Positions 56,931 to 64,000 of a stretch of DNA of 64,000 nt are shown one piece after another. The notes beneath the pieces were generated by a model that saw only the letters and a list, made by a program, of their open reading frames with translations, was not told where the DNA came from and did not search any database. Position 1 is the stretch's first letter, and the number at the start of each line of letters is the position of its first letter. Source of the stretch: CAMPJU01 sp036675265 (GTDB lineage: Bacteria > Pseudomonadota > Gammaproteobacteria > Xanthomonadales > Xanthomonadaceae). Position numbers and translations under genes: made by a program. The stretch covers positions 62,001-126,000 of the forward strand of contig JAKFFJ010000073.1 of NCBI GenBank assembly GCA_036675265.1. Direction: 5' to 3'.

Positions 56931-58522
56931 GTCTTGTCCCCGTCGTTTTCAGTGAGCGTGGGCAGGACGTCGGCCGTGAAGCCGTAGTCCCACTGGTCGA
57001 AATAGAGGTTTCCGCCATCCCACTCGGCTTCGCCGCGCTGGGAATCGACGGTCTCGGATCGGAAATGCGCCTTGGCGGGCTCGAACGGCGTGCCCCACTC
57101 GTCGTTGAAGGCGATGCGGTAGGCATCCACGCCGCCCAGGTAGAACCACTCCAGGCCGGGCGCCTGCTCGAAGCGCCCGGTCGTCACGTCCATCGGCACC
57201 CAGCCATGGGGCGCCAGGTACACCAGGCCCCAGTCGTGCAGGTTGTCGTAGTCCCCGTCGGAGAAGACCATCCCCGACTGCCACCGCGCGGGAATGCCAT
57301 TGAGGCGCAGGAGCGTGATGAGCAGCAACGTCTGCTGGCCGCAATCGGCGTGGCCGGCCTTCAGCGCGTAGTCGCTGATGTTGGAGATCGTCGAGTACTC
57401 GCGCGCCCCGGCCCAGGGGATGTCGTCCACCGCGGCAAAGAGCTTCTGCGCGATCCGGTACGGGTTGGTCTCGTCGCCGACGACGCTGCGCGAGAACGCG
57501 CGCAGGTCGTCGGTGAACACCACGTGCGGCGGCCGCTCGGCGACGTGCGGCGCCAGCTCGGCGGTGATCGCCGCCGGGACGACGCTCGCGGGATCGATCG
57601 CGTGGTGCCGCGCGTAGCGGGTCAGCTCGTACGTGATGGCGAAGGCCGTGGGCTGGCCGGCCACCGCCGGCGCCTCCAGGTAGACGGTGCGTTGCAGCGC
57701 CGACTCGGGCGCGACCTGGTGCACCGCGGGCGTGCTGGACAGCAGGCGGATGTCTTCCTGCAGGCCTTCGATCGCCCGCGGGTACGGGATCCAGGCGCGC
57801 ACCTGCTCGCCCGCCGGGACAGCGTCGGCATCGACGGTCAAGGTCTGGGTCACCCGCACGCGCCGTGGCGCGACGCTGGTGCGGCCGCTCGCGGCGGCCT
57901 GCTCCACGACCTCGCGGTGGTGGGCGTTCGGCACCTCCATCGGACCTTCCAGCAACGGCGTTTGCCGCGCACGGCGCGCCAGGGCCGTTTCGCTCAGCCG
58001 GAAGAGGTTGGAAGGCGAACGGTTGAAGTAGCGCGTGCTGCCGTCGATCGTCATGCGCTCGAACAGCCCGGCAGCGTCCCAGGCCTGGAATTCGGCGTCG
58101 GTGAGGTCGGGCACCTCCTTGCGCACCCGCGCCTTCACTTCGTCGGCGGTCAGCGTGAAGTCGAGCAGGATCCGGCGCATCCGCTCGCGCTCGAAACGCA
58201 GCGCGTCGGCGATCGCGTCGTCGATCCCCGGCCGTGCGAGGGCCGCGTCGATCGCCCGACCCGCTTCCTCGAAGCGTCCGGCATCCACCAGGGCGGCGAT
58301 GGCGTCCACGCCGGTCCGGTCCGCGGCGGCATCGGGTCCCAGGCGCGACGCGGGGACCGCGGCCAACGACCCGACGGCGACGCAGGCGGCGCCCGCGAAC
58401 GCCAGCGCGCGCGTGCGCCACCGGCGCGGCGCATGCCGCGGCGAAGCCTCGATGAGGGCCGAATCCCTGCGCACCGTGTCCCCTGTCCCCTCGGGTGGAG
58501 CACCCAGCCGGCTGTGTAACAT
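56927..58522 (-). CDS. Exported transglutaminase-like cysteine peptidase
   Basis: A 531-residue protein with an N-terminal membrane/signal segment after a 38-residue basic leader (ALAFAGAACVAVGSLAAVPAS). The transglutaminase-like core near 385-450 has a full triad: Cys394 (GHADCGQQTLLLITLLRLNG), His429 (DNLHDWGLVYL) and Asp445 (GWVPMDVTTG). Prokaryotic members are usually peptidases or amidases rather than cross-linkers. A helical region of about 100 residues and a middle beta region precede the core. It is translated in a unit with the TonB receptor, which starts within its stop. Confidence 0.85.
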   Translation of the reverse strand: MLHSRLGAPPEGTGDTVRRDSALIEASPRHAPRRWRTRALAFAGAACVAVGSLAAVPASRLGPDAAADRTGVDAIAALVDAGRFEEAGRAIDAALARPGIDDAIADALRFERERMRRILLDFTLTADEVKARVRKEVPDLTDAEFQAWDAAGLFERMTIDGSTRYFNRSPSNLFRLSETALARRARQTPLLEGPMEVPNAHHREVVEQAAASGRTSVAPRRVRVTQTLTVDADAVPAGEQVRAWIPYPRAIEGLQEDIRLLSSTPAVHQVAPESALQRTVYLEAPAVAGQPTAFAITYELTRYARHHAIDPASVVPAAITAELAPHVAERPPHVVFTDDLRAFSRSVVGDETNPYRIAQKLFAAVDDIPWAGAREYSTISNISDYALKAGHADCGQQTLLLITLLRLNGIPARWQSGMVFSDGDYDNLHDWGLVYLAPHGWVPMDVTTGRFEQAPGLEWFYLGGVDAYRIAFNDEWGTPFEPAKAHFRSETVDSQRGEAEWDGGNLYFDQWDYGFTADVLPTLTENDGDKT

Positions 58523-58664
58523 GCCGGCCCGGCTTGGTCAATAATTTATTCTCACTCTCTGTGCTATAAGAATGACCTATTCTGCGCAGCGACGCGGAAC
58601 GGGGAAAACACGAGCGATGCAGCAGGCCGACGCCAACCAGCGGGTGCCCGGTAAGGTGGTGCGC
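58523..58664. promoter_or_regulatory. Divergent AT-rich control region of the peptide-utilisation locus
   Basis: A 142-base region between the leftward and rightward units. It contains AGAATGACCTATTCT (58569-58583), a perfect inverted AGAAT/ATTCT repeat with a 5-base centre, and another ATTCT at 58548-58552, so three half-sites spaced over 36 bases. It could be an operator for the RpiR-type regulator encoded 2.6 kb away. TATAAG (58565-58570) may belong to a -10 box. Binding is inference. Confidence 0.45.
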
Positions 58665-60086
58665 ATGCACCGCTTCCCTGCACTTTCCCCATTGCTTGCC
58701 GGCCTGGTGGCAGTCGCCGCCCTCGCCGCCCCTGCCACCTTCGCGCGCGACGCGTTGTTGCCGGTCCCGCCACACGGCGTGATCGGCGTCGACGAGGCGA
58801 AGCTGACGCCCGGTTACTGGGTGTCTCGCCTCGAGACACCCGATGCAGTCTTGCTCTCGCCCGCGGCCATCGCCGCGCGCAACGCGCTGCTGGTGCAGGT
58901 CGACGACTCCATGCACGACCTGGCCGCGCTGCCCGCGACCCTGGAAGGCGCGACGGTGCGCGAATGGGTCGAGGACCTTTCCTCGCGACCCACGCGCACG
59001 CTGTACGACGTCGAAGGCCGCGAAGTGCCGGCGGCGACCATCGACGTGCTGATGGCGAACCTCGCCCTGGACCAGGTTCCCTCGGCGCAGCCCCAGCGCT
59101 TCGGCCTGGTCGTGGAGCGCGCCCCGTTGCGCACGTTCCCGACGGACCTGCGCGTCTTCAGCCGCCCGGGCGAGACCGACATCGACCGCTTCCAGGAAAG
59201 CGCCCTGTTCCCTGGCACGCCGGTGGCGTTCCTGCACGACAGCAGCGACGGCAAGTGGTCGTTCGTCATGGCGCCGCGGTACGCCGCGTGGATCCCGCGC
59301 GCCGCGGTGGCCGAGGGATCGCGCGAGCAGGTGCTGGGGTACGGCGCACGCGAACCCTACCGGATCATCACCGGCGCGGAGGAACACACGGTCGATACCC
59401 GCGAGGCGCCGCAGGTCTCCGCCCTCCAGCTGGACATGGGCGTGCGCGTGCCGCTGGCAGGCGGACCGCTCGACGAGCCGGTCAACGGGCAGCATCCCTA
59501 CACGGCCTGGATCGTCGACCTGCCCGTGTTCGGCCCCGACGACCGCCTGGCCTTCCAGCCCGCACTGCTGCCGAAGGTCGCCGACACGGCGCCCGGCTAC
59601 CTGCCCCTTACCCGCGCGAATGTCATCGGCCAGGCCTTCAAGTTCCTCGGCGAGCGCTACGGCTGGGGGCACAGCTACGACGGCCGCGACTGCAGCGGCT
59701 TCGTGTCCGAGGTCTACCGCAGCATGGGCGTGCAGCTGCCCCGCAACACCAGCGACCAGGCCGTCAGCCCCGTGTTCGCACGCCGGTCCTTCGGCGAAGG
59801 CGACGGGCGCGAGGCGCGCCTGGCGGCCGCGCGCGCGCTTGAGGTCGGCGACCTGGTGTACATCCCGGGCCACGTGATGATGGTCGTCGGGCACGTCGAT
59901 GGCCAGCCCTACGTGATCCACGACACGAACGGTGGAAGCTACGTCGGTGCCGACGGCGAGCTGGTGCGCATGGGGCTCAACGGCGTCGTGGTGACGCCGT
60001 TGCTGCCGATGGCCTTCAACGAAACCGAAACCTACGTCGACCGGATGACGGCGATCGTGAGCCCGCAGCGGGGAGCCACCGAGTGA
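58665..60086 (+). CDS. Exported SH3/NlpC-P60 endopeptidase (YkfC-like)
   Basis: A 473-residue exported murein peptide hydrolase. Signal peptide MHRFPALSPLLAGLVAVAAL to about 28, two SH3-like regions (about 145-290), then an NlpC/P60 catalytic domain with Cys343 (GRDCSGFVSEVYRSMG), His403 (IPGHVMMVVGH) and a third polar residue in IHDTNG. Family members with SH3b domains and this active site, such as YkfC, cut the gamma-D-Glu to diamino acid bond after L-Ala. The ATG at 58665 was preferred; it has AAGG about 9 bases ahead and gives a clean signal peptide. Open frame extends upstream. Its end overlaps the epimerase GTG. Confidence 0.88.
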   Translation: MHRFPALSPLLAGLVAVAALAAPATFARDALLPVPPHGVIGVDEAKLTPGYWVSRLETPDAVLLSPAAIAARNALLVQVDDSMHDLAALPATLEGATVREWVEDLSSRPTRTLYDVEGREVPAATIDVLMANLALDQVPSAQPQRFGLVVERAPLRTFPTDLRVFSRPGETDIDRFQESALFPGTPVAFLHDSSDGKWSFVMAPRYAAWIPRAAVAEGSREQVLGYGAREPYRIITGAEEHTVDTREAPQVSALQLDMGVRVPLAGGPLDEPVNGQHPYTAWIVDLPVFGPDDRLAFQPALLPKVADTAPGYLPLTRANVIGQAFKFLGERYGWGHSYDGRDCSGFVSEVYRSMGVQLPRNTSDQAVSPVFARRSFGEGDGREARLAAARALEVGDLVYIPGHVMMVVGHVDGQPYVIHDTNGGSYVGADGELVRMGLNGVVVTPLLPMAFNETETYVDRMTAIVSPQRGATE

Positions 60087-61180
60087 AGATCACTGACATC
60101 CAGTTCGGCATGTTGCGGGTGCCGCTGAAGACGGCGTTCAAGACCGCGTTGCGCACCGTCGAGCAGGTCGAGGACATCGTGGTGATGGTGCATACCGACA
60201 CCGGCCACGTCGGCTACGGCGAGGCGCCGGCCACCGCCGTGATCACCGGCGACACGCATGGTTCGATCGTCGACGCGATCCGCCACTACATCTCCCCGCG
60301 CGTGGTCGGCGAGGAGGTCGCCAACCTCAACCGGATCACGCGCCTCATCCAGGGCGCGATGGAGAAGAATTCCAGCGCCAAGGCCGCGGTCGAGATCGCG
60401 GTCTACGACCTGTGGGCGCAGCTGTACGACGCGCCCCTGTACAAGCTGCTCGGCGGCGGCGACCCGGTCATCACCACCGACATCACCATCAGCGTCGACA
60501 CGATCGACAAGATGGTGGCCGACTCGATCGCCGCGGTGGAGCGCGGCTTCGACTCGCTGAAGATCAAGGTGGGCAAGGACATCGGCGTCGACGTGGAACG
60601 GATCAAGGCGATCCACGCCGCGGTCGAGAACCGCGCCCTGCTCCGCCTGGACGCCAACCAGGGCTGGACCGCGAAGCAGGCCGTGTTCGCCATCCGCGCG
60701 CTCGAGGACGCGGGCGTGCGGCTGGAACTCGTCGAGCAACCGGTCAAGGCGCGCGACCTGGACGGCCTGCGGTACGTCACCCAGCGCGTGCACACCCCGA
60801 TCATGGCCGACGAGAGCGTGTTCGGCCCGACCGAGGTCATCGACCTCATCCGCCTGCGCGCGGCCGACATCATCAACATCAAGCTGATGAAGACCGGCGG
60901 CCTGTCCAATGCGATCAAGATCGCCGACATCTGCGCGCTCCACCAGGTCGAATGCATGATCGGCTGCATGCTCGAGACCAGCATCAGCGTGGCCGCGGCC
61001 GTGCACCTGGCCGTGGCCAAGGCGGACGTGATCACGAAGGTCGACCTGGACGGCCCGTCGCTGTGCCAGTTCGACCCGGTGGAGGGCGGGGTACTCTTCA
61101 ACGAGTCGGAAATCTCGATCTCGGACGCGCCGGGGCTGGGCATCCGGTCGATCCGGGGGCTGGAAGCGATCCCGGGCTGA
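60083..61180 (+). CDS. L-Ala-D/L-Glu epimerase (dipeptide epimerase, enolase superfamily)
   Basis: Converts L-Ala-D-Glu from murein to L-Ala-L-Glu. It has 365 residues with the muconate-lactonising subgroup set: Lys160 and Lys162 (LKIKVGK), metal ligands Asp190 (LRLDANQGW), Glu218 (LVEQPV) and Asp243 (MADES), and Lys267 (INIKLMKTGG). Asp321 and Asp323 (KVDLDGPSLC) form the DxD motif that binds the dipeptide amino group in Ala-Glu epimerases, at the position reported for the B. subtilis enzyme. GTG start overlapping the NlpC/P60 stop. Confidence 0.92.
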   Translation: MKITDIQFGMLRVPLKTAFKTALRTVEQVEDIVVMVHTDTGHVGYGEAPATAVITGDTHGSIVDAIRHYISPRVVGEEVANLNRITRLIQGAMEKNSSAKAAVEIAVYDLWAQLYDAPLYKLLGGGDPVITTDITISVDTIDKMVADSIAAVERGFDSLKIKVGKDIGVDVERIKAIHAAVENRALLRLDANQGWTAKQAVFAIRALEDAGVRLELVEQPVKARDLDGLRYVTQRVHTPIMADESVFGPTEVIDLIRLRAADIINIKLMKTGGLSNAIKIADICALHQVECMIGCMLETSISVAAAVHLAVAKADVITKVDLDGPSLCQFDPVEGGVLFNESEISISDAPGLGIRSIRGLEAIPG

Positions 61181-61219
61181 GGGGCGATCGCTTAGGCAAC
61201 CAGGGGGGAATCCCGCCGC

Positions 61220-62062
61220 ATGTCGTCACTGGTCAAGATCCGGGCTGAGCGGGACCAGATGTCGGCGATCGAGCGCCGCATCGCCGACTTCGTGCTCGAC
61301 AACGCGCAGCTGCTGCGCGACTACTCCTCCCAGCAACTCGCCAACGCACTGGGCATCAGCCAGTCGAGCGTGGTCAAGTTCTGCCAGAAGCTGGGCTTCA
61401 AGGGGTACCCGGACCTCAAGTACGCGATCGGCGACGCCATCGCCCGGGCCGACAACGGCGATCCGCACGAGGCCGCGCCGACCAGCGCCGGCCATGACTC
61501 CGCGCTCGTGGGCGACCTCTGGCGGGGCAAGACCGAGGCCGAGGAGGAGACCCGCTCGATCAACCCGGTCGAGACGCTCGGTGAAGTCGCCACCGCACTG
61601 GCCGGATCGGTCCGCGTCTTCAGCATCGGCCTGGGCGAGGACGACATCCACGCCCGCGCATTCGCGCTGCGGCTTTCGCTGCTCGGCATCCTCACCGTGC
61701 ACAACTTCGACACCGCGCACATGACCGCCAGCGTGTCCGCCGCGGCCAGGGGCGACGTGCTGCTGGTCTTTTCCGAACATGGCAAGCAGCCGGCGCTGTG
61801 CCAGATCGGCCGTGAGTTCGGCGAACGCGGTGGCACGGTCGTGACCGTGACCCGGCACACGTCCAATCCGTTGCGCGCGTACGCCGACATCGCGCTGCTG
61901 GTGTCCGCGCACGATGAGCGCGCGCACATCGAGCCGCTGCTGTACCACTCGGCGTTGCAGAACCTGCTGGACCGGATCTTCGTGATGCTGTGCGAGGATC
62001 ACGGACGCCAGGAACGGCTGCTGGCCAACCTCGACCGCATCCAACCGCTCCTGGAGTCCTGA
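61220..62062 (+). CDS. RpiR/MurR-family transcriptional regulator
   Basis: A 280-residue regulator with an N-terminal HTH_6 domain (helix-turn-helix at about 36-60, SSQQLANALGISQSSVVKFC) and a SIS sugar-phosphate-binding domain at about 125-260 (VRVFSIGLGEDDIHARAFAL; GDVLLVFSEHG). RpiR members such as MurR sense sugar phosphates including MurNAc-6-phosphate. It probably controls the flanking divergent units. AGGGGGGAA precedes the ATG. The stop overlaps the transporter start by one base. Confidence 0.9.
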   Translation: MSSLVKIRAERDQMSAIERRIADFVLDNAQLLRDYSSQQLANALGISQSSVVKFCQKLGFKGYPDLKYAIGDAIARADNGDPHEAAPTSAGHDSALVGDLWRGKTEAEEETRSINPVETLGEVATALAGSVRVFSIGLGEDDIHARAFALRLSLLGILTVHNFDTAHMTASVSAAARGDVLLVFSEHGKQPALCQIGREFGERGGTVVTVTRHTSNPLRAYADIALLVSAHDERAHIEPLLYHSALQNLLDRIFVMLCEDHGRQERLLANLDRIQPLLES

Positions 62063-63297
62063 TGGGTCCCACCAACCGCATCCTGCTGGCGCTCGCCGCC
62101 GGCGCCGTCGCCGGCTTGCTGCTCGCGTGGCACGACCCCGTCCTCGCCGCGCGCGTGGCCGATGCCGTGCAGCCGATCGGCCGGCTCTGGCTCAACGCAC
62201 TCCAGATGACGGTGGTGCCCCTGGTGCTCGCGCTGGTGGTCGTCGGCGTCAACACGGCCAGCGATGCCGCGGCCTCGGGACGCATCGCGCGGCGCGCGAT
62301 CCTGGTGTTCCTGGTGATCCTGTCGGGTGCCGCGCTCTACGCGATGCTCGCCGCGCCCGCGCTCCTGTCGCTGGCGACGCCCGCACCCGAGCTGACGCGC
62401 GCGCTGGGCGAACTGGCACCCGATGGCGCCGCCCCCGTGGCGCCTGGCAGCTGGTCCGAGTCCATCGTGTCCATCATCCCGAGCAATGCCATCGCATCCG
62501 CGGCCGCGGCCGCGATGCTCCCGCTGGTGGTGTTCGCGTTGTTCCTGGGCTTCGCCCTCACGCGCATCGATCCCGCGCGCCGCGCCCTGGCGCTCGGCTT
62601 CTTCCAGGCGATCGCGGACGCGATGATCGTGATCGTCCACTGGGTGCTGTGGGCGGCGCCGCTGGGCGTGTTCGCGCTGATCCTGGCGGTCTGCGCACGC
62701 GCCGGGTTGAGCGTGCTCAGCGCGCTCGGCATCTACATCGCACTGTTGTGCGTGCTGTACCTCGTTGCGACCGCGGCGATGGTGCTGGTGGCGCGCCTCT
62801 GGGGCGGCGAACCCGTCCGGCGGTTCGCGGTGGCGATCGCGCCGGCGCAGGCGGTCGCCGGCAGCACCCAGTCCTCGCTGGGCACCTTGCCGGCGATGCT
62901 CGAGAGCGCGAACGAGCGCCTCGGCTACCCCACCCGCGTGACCGCGCTGGTCCTGCCGATGGCCGTGACGCTGATGCGCCTCACCAGCCCGATCCAGTAC
63001 CTGGCGGTGGCCGCGTTTGTCGCCTGGGCCTACGGGATCGACCCGACCGCGGCGCAATGGCTCGGCGGCGCGGCGCTGGCGGTGGTGATCAGCCTGGGGT
63101 CGGTCGGCCTGCCCGGCCAGGTCAGCTTCATGGCCACCAACCTCCCCGTCGCGGCGTCGATGGGCCTGCCGGTCGCACCGCTGGGGCTGCTCCTGGCGGT
63201 GGACACCATCCCCGACGTGTTCGCGACGGTGGGCAACGTCACCGCGGACCTCACGGCCACGAGCATCGTGGTGCGGCAATCGCGCGACGACGGCTAG
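62062..63297 (+). CDS. DAACS-family dicarboxylate/amino acid:cation symporter
   Basis: Inner-membrane sodium- or proton-coupled transporter of 411 residues resembling GltP/GltT and SstT. Recognisable pieces are LNALQMTVVPLVLALVVVGV at the N-terminus, the HP1-type serine-rich AVAGSTQSSLGTLPAM, and LPMAVTLMRLTSPIQYLAVA. The NMDGT-like motif of glutamate carriers is replaced by VTLMRLTSP. Substrate likely glutamate, alanine or a related amino acid. It is the last gene of the rightward operon. Confidence 0.85.
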   Translation: MGPTNRILLALAAGAVAGLLLAWHDPVLAARVADAVQPIGRLWLNALQMTVVPLVLALVVVGVNTASDAAASGRIARRAILVFLVILSGAALYAMLAAPALLSLATPAPELTRALGELAPDGAAPVAPGSWSESIVSIIPSNAIASAAAAAMLPLVVFALFLGFALTRIDPARRALALGFFQAIADAMIVIVHWVLWAAPLGVFALILAVCARAGLSVLSALGIYIALLCVLYLVATAAMVLVARLWGGEPVRRFAVAIAPAQAVAGSTQSSLGTLPAMLESANERLGYPTRVTALVLPMAVTLMRLTSPIQYLAVAAFVAWAYGIDPTAAQWLGGAALAVVISLGSVGLPGQVSFMATNLPVAASMGLPVAPLGLLLAVDTIPDVFATVGNVTADLTATSIVVRQSRDDG

Positions 63298-63353
63298 CCG
63301 CGCACCGCACGCGGCGGGCCTGGACGCCGGCATCCATGCGAAAATGGGCGTTC

Positions 63354-63427
63354 GGCCCCGTAGCTCAGCTGGATAGAGCATCCCCCTCCTAAGGGGAAGG
63401 TCACACGTTCGAATCGTGTCGGGGTCG
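63354..63427 (+). tRNA. tRNA-Arg (anticodon CCU), CCA not encoded
   Basis: Acceptor GGCCCCG pairs with CGGGGTC (one G-U wobble). Anticodon stem TCCCC/GGGGA with loop CTCCTAA gives CCU, reading AGG. The D arm AGCTCAGCTGGATAGAGCA and T arm ACACG-TTCGAAT-CGTGT are normal. The sequence after discriminator G63427 is CAA rather than CCA, unlike the other two tRNAs here. Confidence 0.95.
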
Positions 63428-63439
63428 CAAAGCAGCATG

Positions 63440-63463
63440 GTAGGCGCGGCGTGAGCCGCGATC
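63440..63463 (+). repeat. REP-like palindromic element (family B) after tRNA-Arg
   Basis: GTAGGCGCGGCGTGAGCCGC and GATC; 21 of 24 bases match the copy that ends rimP. CGCGGC/GCCGCG is a perfect 6-bp hairpin with loop GTGA. It starts 12 bases past the tRNA. Confidence 0.7.
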
Positions 63464-63490
63464 CGCGCACCCCCAACAGGAGTTTCCCGC

Positions 63491-64000
63491 ATGACCCACC
63501 CCGTCCTCTCCGCGCTTGGCCTGACCGGCCAGGAATCCGGCACCTACCTCGGCAGCGGGGAGTGGGCCAGGACCGGCGACGCGGGACTGCTGGAGCCGGT
63601 GAACCCCACCGACGGCCAGGTGCTGGCGCGGGTGCAGGCGTCGTCGCAACAGGACTACGACACGATCGTCGAGCGCGCGCAGGCCGCATTCAGGGTCTGG
63701 CGAACCACGCCGGCGCCGCGCCGCGGCGAGGCCGTGCGCCTGTGCGCCGACGCGTTGCGCGCCAACAAGGACGCGCTGGGTTCCCTTGTCGCGCTGGAGA
63801 TGGGCAAGTCGAAGCCGGAAGGCGACGGCGAAGTGCAGGAGATGATCGACATCGGCGAGTTCGCGGTCGGGCTCTCGAGGCAGCTGTACGGCCTGACGAT
63901 GCACTCCGAGCGCCCGGGCCACCGCATGTACGAGCAGTGGCACCCGCTCGGCCTCGTCGGGATCATCTCCGCCTTCAACTTCCCGGTCGCCGTGTGGGCC
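63491..64000 (+). CDS. Aldehyde dehydrogenase, AmaB/antiquitin type (5' part only)
   Basis: About 170 N-terminal residues of an NAD-dependent aldehyde dehydrogenase. The start MTHPVLSALGLTGQESGTYL and the run TPAPRRGEAVRLCADALR, LVALEMGKSKPEGDGEVQEM, then WHPLGLVGIISAFNFPVAVW resemble ALDH7/AmaB, which oxidises L-aminoadipate semialdehyde (piperideine-6-carboxylate) in lysine breakdown. The catalytic Cys lies beyond the window. AGGAG precedes the ATG by about 8 bases. Its closeness to lysA and the murein-peptide genes is suggestive, but it may be an independent unit. Confidence 0.85.
   Translation, partial: MTHPVLSALGLTGQESGTYLGSGEWARTGDAGLLEPVNPTDGQVLARVQASSQQDYDTIVERAQAAFRVWRTTPAPRRGEAVRLCADALRANKDALGSLVALEMGKSKPEGDGEVQEMIDIGEFAVGLSRQLYGLTMHSERPGHRMYEQWHPLGLVGIISAFNFPVAVWA

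Noticed and set aside
1..64000. Prophage, insertion sequence, integrase, toxin-antitoxin or CRISPR-Cas content
   Set aside because: No transposase, integrase, phage structural, Cas or toxin-like coding sequence was recognised, and no regular spaced repeats were seen.

Overview
The window is a high-GC, gene-dense chromosomal segment of a gammaproteobacterium, most likely a member of the Xanthomonadaceae (Lysobacter/Luteimonas/Stenotrophomonas-like). This rests on the linkage groups (smc-zipA-ligA; the initiator tRNA upstream of rimP-nusA-infB; nuoA-N; ccmA-I), on a MetX-family acyltransferase next to a cysteine dioxygenase-like cupin, and on short palindromic repeats of a kind common in this family. 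It carries no phage, IS element or CRISPR array. Almost all of it is housekeeping DNA; the accessory part is roughly 48-63.3 kb.

Layout. 1-5.1 kb (minus): the 5' part of ligA, then zipA and smc. 5.2-5.8 kb (minus): a BolA protein and a YciI-like protein. 6.1-9.4 kb (plus): scpA-scpB-rluB, so condensin subunits lie on both sides of a short divergent region. 9.4-11.4 kb (minus): an omega-amidase and a methionine-type aminotransferase. 11.5-18.8 kb (plus): a DUF3293 gene and the complete cytochrome c maturation set ccmABCDEFGHI, most genes overlapping by 1-4 bases. 18.8-20.6 kb (plus): a metX-family acyltransferase, a cysteine dioxygenase-like cupin and tRNA-Leu(CAA). 20.8-22.6 kb (minus): four small membrane protein genes including pssA; then dinB (plus). 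23.9-32.9 kb (minus): tRNA-fMet-rimP-nusA-infB-rbfA-truB-rpsO-pnp, the classical transcription/translation cluster. 33-47.9 kb (minus): all 14 nuo genes of respiratory complex I in standard order.

48-63.3 kb is the most interesting part. Two divergent transcription units share a 142-bp AT-rich intergenic region. Leftward run a transglutaminase-like protein and a TonB-dependent receptor, then, after an intrinsic terminator, a stand-alone diaminopimelate decarboxylase, an M19 dipeptidase, a beta-lactamase-fold protein fused to a VanX-type D-Ala-D-Ala dipeptidase, and a second beta-lactamase-fold hydrolase. Rightward run an exported SH3/NlpC-P60 endopeptidase, an L-Ala-D/L-Glu (dipeptide) epimerase, an RpiR/MurR-type regulator and a DAACS amino-acid symporter. 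Read together these look like a locus for uptake and dismantling of murein peptides: outer-membrane import, cleavage of gamma-D-Glu-diamino acid and D-Ala-D-Ala bonds, epimerisation of Ala-Glu, decarboxylation of meso-diaminopimelate to lysine, and amino-acid uptake. tRNA-Arg(CCU) and the start of an aminoadipate-semialdehyde/piperideine-6-carboxylate-type aldehyde dehydrogenase close the window.

Several palindromic repeat families are scattered through the window and repeatedly lie inside or at the edge of coding sequence: one in frame in nuoG, one in each of two adjacent signal-peptide regions, and one supplying the rimP stop codon.
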